From Chalciporus piperatus (lineage: Eukaryota > Basidiomycota > Agaricomycetes > Boletales > Boletaceae): a stretch of DNA of 28,996 nt. Position 1 is the stretch's first letter; each line of letters opens with the position of its first letter. The translations under genes were made by a program, and so were the position numbers. Location: contig JBBPTG010000286.1 in the NCBI GenBank assembly GCA_038093975.1, positions 1-28,996 of the forward strand, read 5' to 3'. Below, piece after piece: positions 19,144-28,996 of this stretch. The notes below the pieces were generated by a model, which saw only the letters and a program-made list of their open reading frames with translations, ran no database searches and was not told where the DNA came from.

Positions 19144-22100
19144 ATGCCTCCCAAAGCAAACCCCGCAGGCGAAGCCAGTCGCAAAGGTAAAGGCAAAGCC
19201 AAGGTCGTGAACGAGGACGTGGGGGAGAACTTCAGCGAGGATATCGTTGCCCAGGACGCTCAGGACGGTGTCAAAGACGTGCCAGTCAAGCTGGACAAAT
19301 ACATGGCGGAATTCCAGGACTTGGAGGAGGAGGCGATGGGAGCGCTCGTCGGGTACGCGCGCTGTGATGTACTTACGCAAAACATCAGATTCGGTGACTA
19401 CAACAAACGCGCTCTCGTCCAGTCGGAGAAAACCAAACTCCTTGCTTCCTTCAATCACAACGGTCTGGGCCGTTTCTTCGTCGAACACGCTATTCCCTTT
19501 ATCATCCCCGCTCGTCGTATTATCGAGGGTAGCGTCATCCAGTTATCGTCGTTGAACGGCGCACGCCCCACCGACGTTAACTTACCGGTCCTTCGCTTGA
19601 ACGAACCTGACGACGTAGTTTGTGCCGCCGGCGGACGTCATCGACGGGCCGCTCTCGAGGAGTGGGTGAAGCAGAAGAAGGTCTTACACACCGCGGCGAC
19701 GAAAGTTCTGGATGAGATCGGGTCCAGAACGAAGAGGGACCCTTTGTCCGTGGCGCCAGAGGAGTTGGCGGAAGCCCAGGAAAAAGCTTATTACTTCCAA
19801 TCATTGGTGGAGGCCGGAGGACAGTGGATCGTCGCTGTGTACAATGCCGGTGAGTGATGCGACGGCCGCAGCTGGTGCTTCTAATTTCGACGTTTGTTGC
19901 CGTAGATGTCGTCACTCACGCAGTCGGACTACACCTGTCGAGGAACCAGCGTTTCTACACCTACGCGGAGAGTACCGAGGAGGGTATCATCCAAACATTT
20001 CATTTGATGAATTCGCTGAAGAAGACCTGGCGCGAATGTACGGTCGCCCACGGTCTGCGACCCAGCAGCCACGGATACAAAATCATGAGTCTCCTTCAAC
20101 AGGACTATGTCTGGAAGATGCTCGAGGCCATCGTCGACATCCCCTCGACTCACTATATCCATTCTAACATCTTCAAGATTACGGCGCTCACGAACAATCT
20201 CATGTCACCGATCGGCGGGGTAAGTTTAGCTCAATTTTTCTATCGCTATTCTATTGATCGCGTCGGTCCCGGTCAGCTTCTCGCCGCCTACACTATATAT
20301 CTAGAAAGACGATTCGAGCTCTGTTGGAACGATATCCCTTGGGAATCCGACAAAGTCCACCTAGCCTTGGAAACGATATCAAACCCTCACGCCGCGGAGT
20401 CGCTCAAGAAGGAGTCAGATGAGTTCCTTACGAAATGCATGCAAACGTTGAAAGAGGCGAAGCCGATTCGGTTGGCTATGAACGACAAGATCAGAGCCAA
20501 GATAGACGGTGTGTTCAAGAAGCACCTCTCGAAACCTGAGGTAGCGCGTTTCATGGGCAGTTCCGCGTCCGCATGGCAAGACGGCTATGCCTTGTACGTC
20601 CTGGACGTCGTCAAGGAGCTCAAGAACGTATACGAGGAAATGGTGAAAGGGTTCGAGTTCGCCGATTGTCCCCCCGAAACCGAACTCGCGTGGCGTACGG
20701 CCCATTCGAAGGCCAGATTGGTCTTGACGAACATCGGGTTCGTCCAAGAACCAACTTTCATGCCGTTTATGTCGGTATCAGTCTGGAAGGTCTTGGTGTA
20801 CCAACTCTCTCGTGTTAAAAAATCCGTCGCCGAGGTGAGTATCCGAACGTCAATACCATCGCACTACTATCTGACGTGTATGTACAGATTTCGTCGTGGT
20901 TCTCGCCGCTAGTCCACCACCACAAGATTATCGGCGGCAACATGAAGATAGGCTCCCATACAGCCGAAATGCTCCGAGCAATGTGCTGCCACCCCGACCT
21001 CAATCCAACTCTTGTACCTATGGCCGCGAAACTGGTGAGTCGCCACGCTTTCCCCGAACATCTTACTAATTGGGTTCAGATGGTATTCTCTTTCATCGAC
21101 ATGTATCCGGCGCTCCTTCGGATGGAGAAAGAACTCGACGAAATCTCGATTCCCGCTCGTCCAGAGACCACCAAGGCGTTGAAGGAATATTTCTTGCTCG
21201 AGGGACTTCCGAAATACACCCCCACATGGAGTTCTGGTAAACAGAAGACAGTCGCAAGAGTGGCAAGCGACACCGACGGTAAGTCAAACAAACTTCGCGC
21301 CCATTTCGTTACTAAATGGCGTCGCAGAGTATTACCTTCGCAAAGAACTCAATCTCGAAGTGCTGATCCTGGAGGATCTCATCAAGAAGTCGGTGAAAAA
21401 GCAGGTAGGCGACAAGCCAGAACGCGCCGAATGGCTTGAACCCTGGTACCACGCCGCCATTCAATACCCCCCACGGGAGCTCCAATTTTTTCGCACTCTC
21501 AATCTCATCAACTCCCATACCGTTCCTTTCGGCAAAGGCTCCGATCCCAGCGAATCACGCATACGAAAAAGCACCATCGTTGCAGCCGTTTATGAGTACT
21601 GCGCCATCAAAGCGTATAGGGTCAAACTTCTGTCGAACCCGTTGGGCGGCGCAGCACACGTCCGCGCGACCTTGGAGTCCGTCGTCTCAGTCGCCATCAA
21701 GGGCGGCAAAAGGGCACTTGTCCCAAATGCGACAACGACCGTGCTGCAGTGGCCTGACGCTGTAAAGTTCGACAACGTCACCGCCTCCACCAGTTCATTC
21801 AATATCGTCACGGAAAACACCCTTAGCGGTAAAACCGAGGTTCGCAACGAGCACAAAATAATGATCGCAAAGGTAATCAAGGCCGTCGAAGCTTGTCCCA
21901 TCGCATGGCCTGTCCCCGACGTCGCCGACGACTCATCAAAACAGTCGAAGAAACCGCAAGCCGTTCGCGAAGAAATAACCCCCATCTTGGAAAGTTTGGT
22001 CAAAGTAAGCAGATCGTTCACCCTCCTGCTATTGACTTCTCCGTACACGTATCTTCGTCCACTCACTCACTCATTTCAGGCGTTAACGCTCAACTCGTAC

Positions 22101-23678
22101 ATGCATCGCGAGCCAACTCTCGACTACGAAAACTTGTCGGACATCGACGTCGCAACAATCCCCGCGGCGGACAACTTCACCTTCTCTTTAATGCACAACC
22201 TTGACAATCTGGCGAACGACGACGACGAAGACGCGTCCGCACCACGCAAGAATGTCAAGAAAACGTTCTTGCAAATTATGGACACCACTATCCTACAGTC
22301 AGTCTTCCAGGAGCGTCAAGCAGAAAAGGAGCGCGCAACGGCCGAGAAAGAAGCGCGAGGTACGTCCTCAATCGAATATACTAATACACGGCCGTTCTGA
22401 CATGGTCTCACAGAGACTCTCGCCCAAGGGTCTACCTTAGAAGAACCTGTCACATCCCAGACGCCCGTCGCATCATCTTCGAAGGCGGTGGGCGACGACT
22501 CACTAGAACCCGCGGACGAAGAAGGCGAGGAAGGTCGTCCTTCTGCGCCGTCAGCCAGCGGCGAAGACACAAACATGGAAGGCGAGACGTTTGGCGACCG
22601 GGCCGAGACCTCATCTGCCAAAGACACAGACATGGAGCAAGACGCCCCACCTCTCAGCAGCTCGCTCCCGGACGCGTTCGGTCCTTTGACGCCGGACGAC
22701 TATACGTACACGCAGCCGGACGGTGACGATTCAATGGACATTGATGTGCCGACAATTCCGGGGACACGACACGAGGCGTCAGGTACGTGTTCGCAATCCA
22801 TTCGCTTTCTCCTTCACCCGCAATCCGACGTATACGCGGATTGCGGTAGTTGAGACTCGCTAGGATTTCCCGCAATTCGCCATACGTGCGGATTGCTGGA
22901 AAACGCAGACGACTAGCACGACCACGACCGCGTTTTCCAGCAATCTGCACGTATGGCGAATTGCGGGAAATCCTAGCGAGTCTCAACTACCGCAATCCGC
23001 GTATACGTCGGATTGCGTTAAAACTTATTCTTCCTTCCTTTGTTTATGTTGTCTTTCTTCGCACTGTCCCTAACCCTAACCCCCTGTTGTTGTTGCACAG
23101 GGGATTCTAGCGGTCGTGTATCACCTGCAGACGGTCAGTGGTGTTCGCCTGTTCGCCTGTTTGTCGTCCGTATTGACTTCGCGCGTCGTCTGTGTTTCTT
23201 AGGTCTGACAGTTGATCAGCTCGCCCTTACGCAGCTCAGCGAGCGTGAGGATCCTCCGGAGTCTCGTCGTATGTATCCGATTTCGTATTTCGCAGACAAG
23301 TTCGTTGTGGACACTGTGTCGTTCTCAGAATCTTCGTCTCGTGGTCGTAGGATTCGTCCCAGGTCCACTCTCCCTGACCTGCTTTCCCCGTCGCGCAATT
23401 CGTCGTCGTCCCCCCTCAAACGTGGTCTTCCTTCCTCCGCCGCAGCTGACATTATATCTCGTGAGTTTTATTCAGTTCGATCGCGTGCTGTAGTTAACGT
23501 CGTTCTTTTACGTTAAGCTCCTCGTCGTCCTTCGTTGAAGAAACATTCTCGTGCCGACACCGCCGGGCGTCGTCAGCCGAGTATTAATCGTCCACACCCT
23601 GCTCCGTTGGAAATGGATCAGGGTGAGGAAGAGGAGGATGATCCCGCTTACGGGGTATTGTCACACACCATGCCTTGA
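19144..23678 (+). CDS. 1,233-aa fungal protein with ParB/sulfiredoxin-like N-terminal segment
   Basis: Eleven exons (19144-19849, 19906-20219, 20277-20834, 20888-21034, 21080-21278, 21328-22004, 22080-22359, 22414-22782, 23101-23133, 23203-23460, 23518-23678) join without a phase error. The start has a basic KGKGKAK tract and an acidic linker. Residues about 75-175 read like a ParB/Srx fold: IRFGDYNKR, then KTKLLASFNHNGLGRF, then HAIPFIIP, ending CAAGGRHRRAAL (163-171), which fits the GxxR-type loop of ParB-like nucleotide-binding proteins. A long helical region follows (residues about 240-900) with no recognised domain. The C-terminus from about 950 is acidic and Ser/Pro-rich, with basic patches. 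No stop or frameshift, so it may be functional. ParB-fold proteins bind nucleotides and can act as DNA clamps or nucleases; which applies here is unknown. Intron 8 contains a foldback repeat. Exon 6 is long and may hide an unseen intron. Confidence 0.65.
22819..23017. repeat. Long foldback repeat, 88-nt arms, inside an intron
   Basis: Arms 22819-22906 and 22930-23017 are reverse complements at 87 of 88 positions with a 23-base spacer. Each arm holds smaller palindromes (CGCAATCCG ... CGGATTGCG). It occupies most of the 318-nt eighth intron of the ParB-like gene, while the other introns of that gene are 45 to 75 nt. It shares the GCAATCCGC and GATTGCTGGAAAA words with the repeats at 18769-19026, so they look like one family. 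Confidence 0.9.
23068..23084 (+). repeat. Short telomere-like tract
   Basis: CCCTAACCCTAACCCCC matches two units of the TTAGGG-type fungal telomere repeat on the C-rich strand. It lies in the pyrimidine tract of intron 8 of the ParB-like gene, next to the foldback repeat. Two units are few and the tract also serves as the polypyrimidine run before TTGCACAG. Confidence 0.5.
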
Positions 23679-24074
23679 ATGATATGGTGCGTCTTTCCGT
23701 AGTTTTCGTTTCCTCCCTTCGATCTCATTGTGTTCACTTTCCGCAGTGTACTTTGCTTGTTTCGCTATGCAATTAAATTTCGTTTCGTTCGTATGATCGT
23801 TCGCCATTGAATGTGCCCACACAAAGCATGGAGGTAACTCGTCAGCTGGGGAGCGATTTGTCCTTTCCTTCCGCTTGTAATATATTGACCCTGTTGGTGG
23901 CGACCCGTCCCTTCGGATCGCTTGTTCGCGCTTCAAGTTCTAGGCAGGGTAAGTTTGGTGGGTCGGACCATGTATTATAATATTTCCTTGTCCCTCGTCT
24001 TTGCGATTCAGTTCCCTTCCCTCTCCTCGTCTTCCTCTCTCTCGAATTTTCTTTGGTTCTTTGCTAACTCTTCG
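23679..24074. other. Intergenic region with presumed promoter of the interrupted gene
   Basis: No gene seen. A TATTATAATATTT element near 23971 is followed by a long CT-rich stretch (about 23985-24060), a common layout of fungal core promoters, ahead of the ATG at 24075. Confidence 0.4.
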
Positions 24075-24400
24075 ATGGCCGACTTCGATGATCTTCATCA
24101 CCTCGATGCTCTCAACGATGCTATGGACGTTCAGGTTGATCTGTGAGTTTCCTCTCTCGCTGCTCACCGTTGTTTCTGGGATTCATCACATTTTCTCGTC
24201 CTTTTTTCAGTGAAATCCGCGAGGTTGACCCTCTCCTCGATGGCGTTGCCGCCGAAGGTGCCTTCGACATCGCTGACGTTCCGGACCATCTTGCTGCCGA
24301 GGACCCTTGTCCTCAGGCCCTCATCGCAGGCGCAATCGTTCGTAACACCCGCGAGCACCACAATGACTTCGAATCCGAGTTTAGGAACTGTTATGACTGA
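24075..24400 (+). pseudogene. Unknown gene interrupted by the gypsy element in exon 2
   Basis: Exon 1 24075-24142 starts CTTCGATGGCC and exon 2 starts at 24211 after a 68-nt intron (GTGAGT ... TTTTTTCAG) with correct phase. The encoded start is acidic (MADFDDLHHLDALNDAMDV, then EIREVDPLLDGVAAEGAF). The gene sequence ends at 24388, where the LTR begins. Four LTR codons then lead to TGA at 24398-24400, so only an 85-aa product remains. The rest of the gene should lie beyond the right LTR, outside this window. No family recognised. Confidence 0.55.
24384..24388. repeat. Expected target-site duplication of the gypsy element (one side)
   Basis: GGAAC directly precedes the LTR terminus TGTTAT. Ty3/gypsy integrases usually duplicate 4 to 6 bp, so the same bases should follow the other LTR, which is outside the window. 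Unverified here. Confidence 0.3.
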
Positions 24401-24841
24401 GTCACAACACAGCGGGGACTTAAGGCAACACTAAGCCTTGCGAAGGAATATGCTGAGTACTAAAGCTTAATTGCGGTGAAGCAACAAATGGATTAGACTG
24501 GGGTCTGTGATAAGTACAGGGCTACTTATATACTATTGAGAAGTGCGCACAGACCAACAGCCGAATAAGGAAACACAAAGGGAAAAATAGATAAGGTAAA
24601 TGGTGTGACAATAAGAAAAGGTACCAGGCACGGATTAGGGTCTAGGCCATGACATCATTGCTGACTCATCTAAGTCTGGACCTTTGTCACGTGACCTGAT
24701 TATGTAATAGTTTACGTAATGCTACAGGGACTACCGGAGCGGATTAAGATGAATCCGGCTTGACCCCTAAGTTGTAGACAAAGTCCAGTGTTCGAATACC
24801 GTCGTAGGCAAAAGTTTGAAAAGTTTTTAAATACTATAACA
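24389..24841 (-). repeat. 3' LTR of the gypsy element (453 bp)
   Basis: The segment starts TGTTATGACT and ends CTATAACA on the plus strand, giving TGTTAT/ATAACA inverted termini with the standard TG..CA ends. The purine-rich tract AGAGAGGGGATAG (minus strand, 24854-24842) directly precedes it and fits the polypurine tract that primes plus-strand synthesis. A TATATAAG motif on the minus strand (about 24532-24525) would serve as promoter in the identical 5' LTR. The second LTR is outside the window. Confidence 0.8.
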
Positions 24842-24852
24842 CTATCCCCTCT

Positions 24853-27800
24853 CTAGGAATCGCATTCCAGGCGATTCGGCAATTTCCGCACAGGAACCTC
24901 TGTCAGATTTTCGTATTTCTGAAACAAGGCCGAGAAATTTCCCATGGTCATGTTAATGCGGCGTGGGGCGGACGGGTGCTTTTTGTGAAAAGCTTTGACA
25001 GCTTCGGGTGCATTTGACAAATGCGCTGCCTTTTCCCATGTACGGTCCGATATGTCCCAGCCTTTCCAATGAACCAGGTACTCTAACTGTCCTTGTTTAA
25101 CCTGAGACTTCACTACGTAATCCACCTCGTATTCTTCTTCTCCTTCTTGGTTGACTACCACCGGATCCGGAAGACGGACCGGTTGCCCTTCCAACGGTTC
25201 TTTAGCCGGTTTGACCCGTTTGACATTAACCGTGGGATGAATATGCATGGAATTGGGCAAATCTAGTGTGACTGCATTGGGAAGAACCTTCGTGATCTGA
25301 TAAGGTCCGATCCAATTTTGTGTCATCTTTTTGGAAGGATAAGGTAGTTTGAGGTTGTCCGTGGATAACATAACAAAATCTCCGATTTGATAATCTGGAG
25401 CTTCGGACCGATGCTTGTCCGCTTGCTCTTTCATCCGGTTCTGAGTTTCTTCTAACGCCTGCTCCACTTCTTTGTGTGCCTTTCCACATTTCTCTAAGAA
25501 TGTACCCGCTGGAGATGAATCGCCTTCGAATCCCATGCGTGGGAAGTAGTTTTTTGTTATAGCGAAGGGGATGGTTCCGGTAGCAGTGGAGAGGGAGGAA
25601 TTGTGATGGAACTGCGCTATCTTCAACCAATCAGCCCATTCCGTTTGTCGTTTAGCCACGTAAGCGCGGAGATACTGCTGGAGTTCTCGGTTCATACGCT
25701 CCGTTTGACCATCGGTTTGGGGGTGATAAGCGGTTGACAGCTTCTGTTCTATTCCTAGAAGGGTGCAAAGCTGCGAAGTAAACTCCGACGCGAATTGCGG
25801 TCCTCGATCTGAAACAATCGAAGAGGGAAGTCCGTGTCTACACCAAACATTGTCTCTAAATAGAATAGCTAATTCTTTCGAAGAAATTGTCTTTTTACAA
25901 GCGATAAACTCTACTTCTTTAGAAAAGCGATCTACAATTACACAAATAGCATCAAAGCCACGTGATTTGGGAAAACCCGTGGTAAAGTCTATAGATATAT
26001 CCTTCCATGGTTCTTTCGGAACGGGAAGGGGAATTAATTTGCCAGCTTGTGCAGTTGACTTTCCCTTCGTGAGGGCGCACGTCTGACAATGTTCTACGTA
26101 AGTTTTAACGTCCTTTGTGACACCAGGCCACGAGAAATAACGAGTAACTAGATGCAGAGTACGTCCTTGGCCACCATGGCCGCCAATAGGAGAATCATGA
26201 AGGATTGTGAGTAGTTTAGTACGTAAAGAAATAGGAACGAAAACTTTGTTTTTGTCATTTTTAAATACTATAGACCCCTCGTCAAAAACGAAGCCATCTA
26301 GAGTATCATTTTTTATTTTTTCTGATTCATTTTGTATTTCGTCATAAATAGGTGAAGAAAGAGTAACCGTATTAATAAAAACAGAAGCAGGAAGGACAGT
26401 AATATTTTTGTTATGGTCGGGATCTGCTTCTCCGTGATCTTCTCGACGAGATAAAGCATCAGCCCTTCCATTTGTAGAACCTGGTTTATAAATAATCGAG
26501 TAATTATACTCTGAGAGCAACGCGTTCCAGCGTGCTTGACGTGGGCTCAGAGTTTGGGGAGATTTCCAGTATTCGAGATTCTTGTGATCTGTCCAGATCT
26601 CGAAATGTTCTCGACCCATTAGATAATGTCTCCATTCCTGCAAAGCCCGAATGACAGCTAGAAGCTCCTTGTCATAAACCGGGTAGTTCTTCTCGGCAGA
26701 ACTAAAGGAATGGGAAATGAAGGCACAAGGCCTCCAGAGGCCATCATCGCATTTAACCGAGAGCACAGCTCCCGTTGCAATATCACTAGCGTCCGTTTCT
26801 ACTCTGACTTCTTTAGAGCGGTCAGGATACGCTAAAAGCGGAGCGGTAGTAAATTGCTGCTTCAGCTTGTCAAAAGCTTGCTGTTGCTCCGGTCCCCACC
26901 GGTATGGTGTGTCCTTTTTGGTAAGGTCATTCAAGGGACGAGCAATGTCAGCGAAGCCCTGAATGAAGCGTCGGTAGAAGTTAGCCAATCCTAAAAAGGA
27001 CTGAACACCCTTCAACCGAGTTGGCGCCGGCCAATCCAAAATAGCCTGCACCTTTGAAGTGTCCATCTCTACGCCTTTCTGGGAGATAACCATTCCCAAG
27101 AAATCTACGGAATCCACCGCGAAGCTACACTTTTCTGGTTTTACGTAAAGATCGTTCTCTCTGAGACGTTGCAATACGGTTTTAACTATTTCTAAGTGCT
27201 CTGCTCTAGTTTTTCCGAACGTAAAGATCATGAGATCGTCGATATAAATAATAAGAACCCCATGAAGATCGCTAAATAGATCATTCATCATTTGTTGGAA
27301 TGTGGGGGGAGAGTTCGTAAGTCCAAAGTACATAACGACAGGTTCGTAAGCGCCAAATGGAGTAACGAAAGCCGCTTTCCATTCGTCGCCTTCTTTTATT
27401 CTAACATTATTATAACCCCAACGTAGGTCCATTTTAGTAAACATATCAGCTCCTTTGAGCTGGTCGATAAGTCCGGAAATGAGGGGAAGAGGGTAAGCGT
27501 TCTTGACAGTTCCCTCATTTACGTAACGATAATCCATAACTAATCTCTTTTTACCGTCCTTTTTTGGAATAAAGAAAACAGGAGATGTCTGAGGGGATTT
27601 CGACGGACGAAGATATCCTTTCGATAACTCCTTATCGATGAACTTTTTAACGTCATCTAGTTCCTGTTCGGACATCGGAATCACCCGACCCTTTTTGGGA
27701 ACAAAATCAGGCTTGAGATCTATTGCGTGGTCCCACGCCTTTCGGGTAGGCATACGCTCACTCTCTTGCTCTGAGAAGACGTCTAAGTACTCGTGGAGTT

Positions 27801-28490
27801 CTACTGGGACTTTCTCGGTGAGCCCCGCCTCAAACACTCGACGAATAGAAAACGAACGATTCAAATGATAGTTGACTACTTTGCACTGATCTGTACAGCG
27901 TGTGAATCGTACTCGTTTGGCTACCCAATCGATTTCAGGGTTGTGCCTCTCGAGCCAATCGTAGCCGATGATCATGTGATGAGTGCCAAGTACAGAAACG
28001 AAAGCGTCCATATGCTCAAAATGTCCATTGTGTCCCAAAACAAGCGAAACCTTGTGAGTGACACCGCCTATCGCTCCCTCTGAGCCGTCGGCGTTGTACA
28101 CTGGAATAGGAAAAGGAAGTTCTTCCAGTGTCAAACCATGTCGCTCACAGAACGATTTATCTATAAAAGTTTCGGTTGCGCCGGAATCCAATAGAGCGGC
28201 AAACTCCATTTTCTTCCATTGCTCCCCTTTATCGTACATAATAGTAATAGCGAGATCCAGCTCGTTTTTCGATTCTGATTCCTTACATGTATTTTTGATG
28301 GGATTTCTTTTTTCGAATAATTTACCTTAAGGGAATTAAGCACGAATTGTTTTACTTCTGTCGCCACGCCACTAAGGGACGCCCTTTCAGAAGAAGAAGA
28401 AAAGTTATATTGAAACGGAACACAAGGAGTAGTACTAATACAACCATTTGGTAAACTATGTCCGAGCCGCCGAGAACCCATTTCTCTCAT
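24853..28490 (-). CDS. pol: Pol polyprotein: protease, reverse transcriptase, RNase H, integrase, chromodomain
   Basis: With exon 28490-28326 joined to 28281-24853 the protein is about 1,197 aa. Domains: retropepsin (LLDSGATETFID, near 86-97); reverse transcriptase with the YIDDL active site near 400; RNase H starting ETDASDIATGAVLS near 550; integrase zinc finger (HDSPIGGH ... HCQTC, about 750-790); integrase core with D (SIDFTTGFP), D (IVSDRGPQFASEF) and E (HPQTDGQTERMNREL); and a C-terminal chromodomain (YEVDYVVKSQVKQG, then YLVHWKGWDISDRTWE, about 1100-1150), which in chromoviruses guides integration to marked chromatin. The ATG at 28490 overlaps the gag stop as ATGA. Without the proposed 44-nt intron, the first usable start in the pol frame would be 28239, just before the protease. 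Confidence 0.92.
28282..28325 (-). other. Intron-like 44-nt segment (or frameshift) in the pol leader
   Basis: On the minus strand the segment begins GTAAATT and ends ATGTAAG. Removing it joins LNSLK to ESESKNELDLAITI in frame with the protease. Unspliced, the upstream frame runs out of register with pol and the pol frame meets a TAA. It is short for an intron and its acceptor (AAG) is weak, so a plain indel is the alternative. Confidence 0.45.
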
Positions 28491-28996
28491 TGGCTGTTTC
28501 CTTTTAAAGCTTCGGCTGCCTGTGCCTTAGCTTCTGATTCAATACGGTCGCGCCAGTACGCTTCCGCTTCTTGATTGGTATATGCCGCTTGATGCGACAT
28601 GTAACTTGTGCTGGTGGACGGGCCAGCGGGGTAGGGGGAAGGGGTAGGAGGGTAGGGTGCAGGGATGGTACCTGCGAAGGGCATCTGCCGGTTGTCAAAC
28701 GGCAGGGAAGACTCAACGTATTGTTGCGAGTGTGGATCCCACATAATAACTTGTCTCTGACGCGGCCTGTGGGGCTTTGGGCACGCGTTTGCAAAATGAC
28801 CTGGCTGGTCGCAATTGAAACAGTTTCCCCGACCGGGGGATCTTGGCATTTGCTGTGCCGACAGATCCATCGGGGCTCCACGACCAGGCTGTGTGCCTGT
28901 GGGAGTGAAATGAGGGGCCGCATACGGAGCGGGGGGACGTGGGAGCGGACGTGATGCAATTGGGTAACGAGGGGGGAGATACGGATATGACGATGA
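28487..28996 (-). CDS. gag: Gag, C-terminal part with zinc knuckle (partial)
   Basis: The frame is open from the window edge (28996) to TGA at 28489-28487, 169 codons visible. It has a Pro/Tyr-rich stretch, then one CCHC knuckle, CFNCDQPGHFANAC (C-x2-C-x4-H-x4-C), which in retroelement nucleocapsids binds the RNA genome, a basic RPRQRQ stretch, a second Pro-rich stretch and a helical tail ending KGNSQ. The capsid part lies outside the window. The stop codon overlaps the pol start (ATGA), pointing to coupled termination and restart for pol synthesis. Confidence 0.88.
   Translation of the reverse strand, partial: SSSYPYLPPRYPIASRPLPRPPAPYAAPHFTPTGTQPGRGAPMDLSAQQMPRSPGRGNCFNCDQPGHFANACPKPHRPRQRQVIMWDPHSQQYVESSLPFDNRQMPFAGTIPAPYPPTPSPYPAGPSTSTSYMSHQAAYTNQEAEAYWRDRIESEAKAQAAEALKGNSQ

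Larger units (their letters stand above)
24389..28996 (-). mobile_element. Ty3/gypsy chromovirus, 5' part outside the window
   Basis: In order on the minus strand: end of gag (from 28996), pol, polypurine tract, 3' LTR. The chromodomain at the pol C-terminus places it among chromoviruses. Pol is free of stops, apart from a short frame change near 28300 that an intron-like sequence explains, so the insertion looks young. It interrupts the gene starting at 24075. Confidence 0.9.

Noticed and set aside
18721..19488. Long minus-strand frame of 255 codons and matching plus-strand frames over the foldback region
   Set aside because: The translated segments mirror each other because of the inverted repeat, and part of the frame is antisense to exon 1 of the ParB-like gene.
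22654..23110. Frames beginning MRLARISRNSPYV on both strands
   Set aside because: The identical protein start on opposite strands is the signature of the perfect inverted repeat in intron 8, not of two genes.
1..28996. tRNA or rRNA genes
   Set aside because: No tRNA-like A and B box pair with a cloverleaf, and no conserved rRNA stretch, was noticed by eye; a dedicated scan was not possible.

Overview
The window reads as repeat-rich nuclear DNA of a mushroom-forming basidiomycete (Agaricomycetes). The basis is intron-dense genes with introns of about 45 to 75 nt and GTRNGT/YAG borders, a Plavaka-type DNA transposase, a DUF6698-type protein, a fungal JmjC-like protein, and a Ty3/gypsy chromovirus. 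All gene models were built by hand by joining exons at consensus splice sites and checking phase; none has transcript support.

Layout. 55-178 is the last exon of a plus-strand gene. 604-1471 (AT-hook protein) and 1539-3456 (532-aa protein) are minus-strand genes of unknown function. A minisatellite of TCGAACAT-like units begins near 3641 and is interrupted at 4596; its other half resumes at 14149 and runs to about 14656. The 9,552 bp between (4597-14148) behave as one inserted DNA transposon: 13-bp terminal inverted repeats (12/13 match), a 2-bp GA duplication, and an array that becomes continuous again when the insert and one GA are removed. The insert carries a nine-exon Plavaka-type transposase (minus, 9283-4952, one apparent frameshift), a small four-exon unknown gene (minus, 11257-10449) and an intact eight-exon DUF6698-type gene (plus, 11885-13595).

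Right of the array are a JmjC-like gene (14800-16889) that stops before the C-terminal part of the fold, a RING-finger gene (17321-18673) with a 15-nt microexon, and an eleven-exon gene (19144-23678) for a 1,233-aa protein with a ParB/sulfiredoxin-like N-terminal segment. Two near-perfect foldback repeats lie in this part: 78-nt arms between the RING and ParB-like genes and 88-nt arms inside an intron of the ParB-like gene. A diverged copy of the first arm and related palindromes lie nearby.

From 24389 to the right edge is a minus-strand Ty3/gypsy chromovirus (3' LTR, intact pol with chromodomain, end of gag) inserted into the second exon of a short gene starting at 24075; its 5' LTR and most of gag lie outside the window.

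The region is a nest of mobile DNA: a minisatellite split by a gene-carrying Plavaka-type element, foldback repeats around the RING and ParB-like genes, and a retrotransposon in a gene. The most unusual items are the composite transposon and the ParB-like/foldback neighbourhood. Functional links between the genes are inference from position only.
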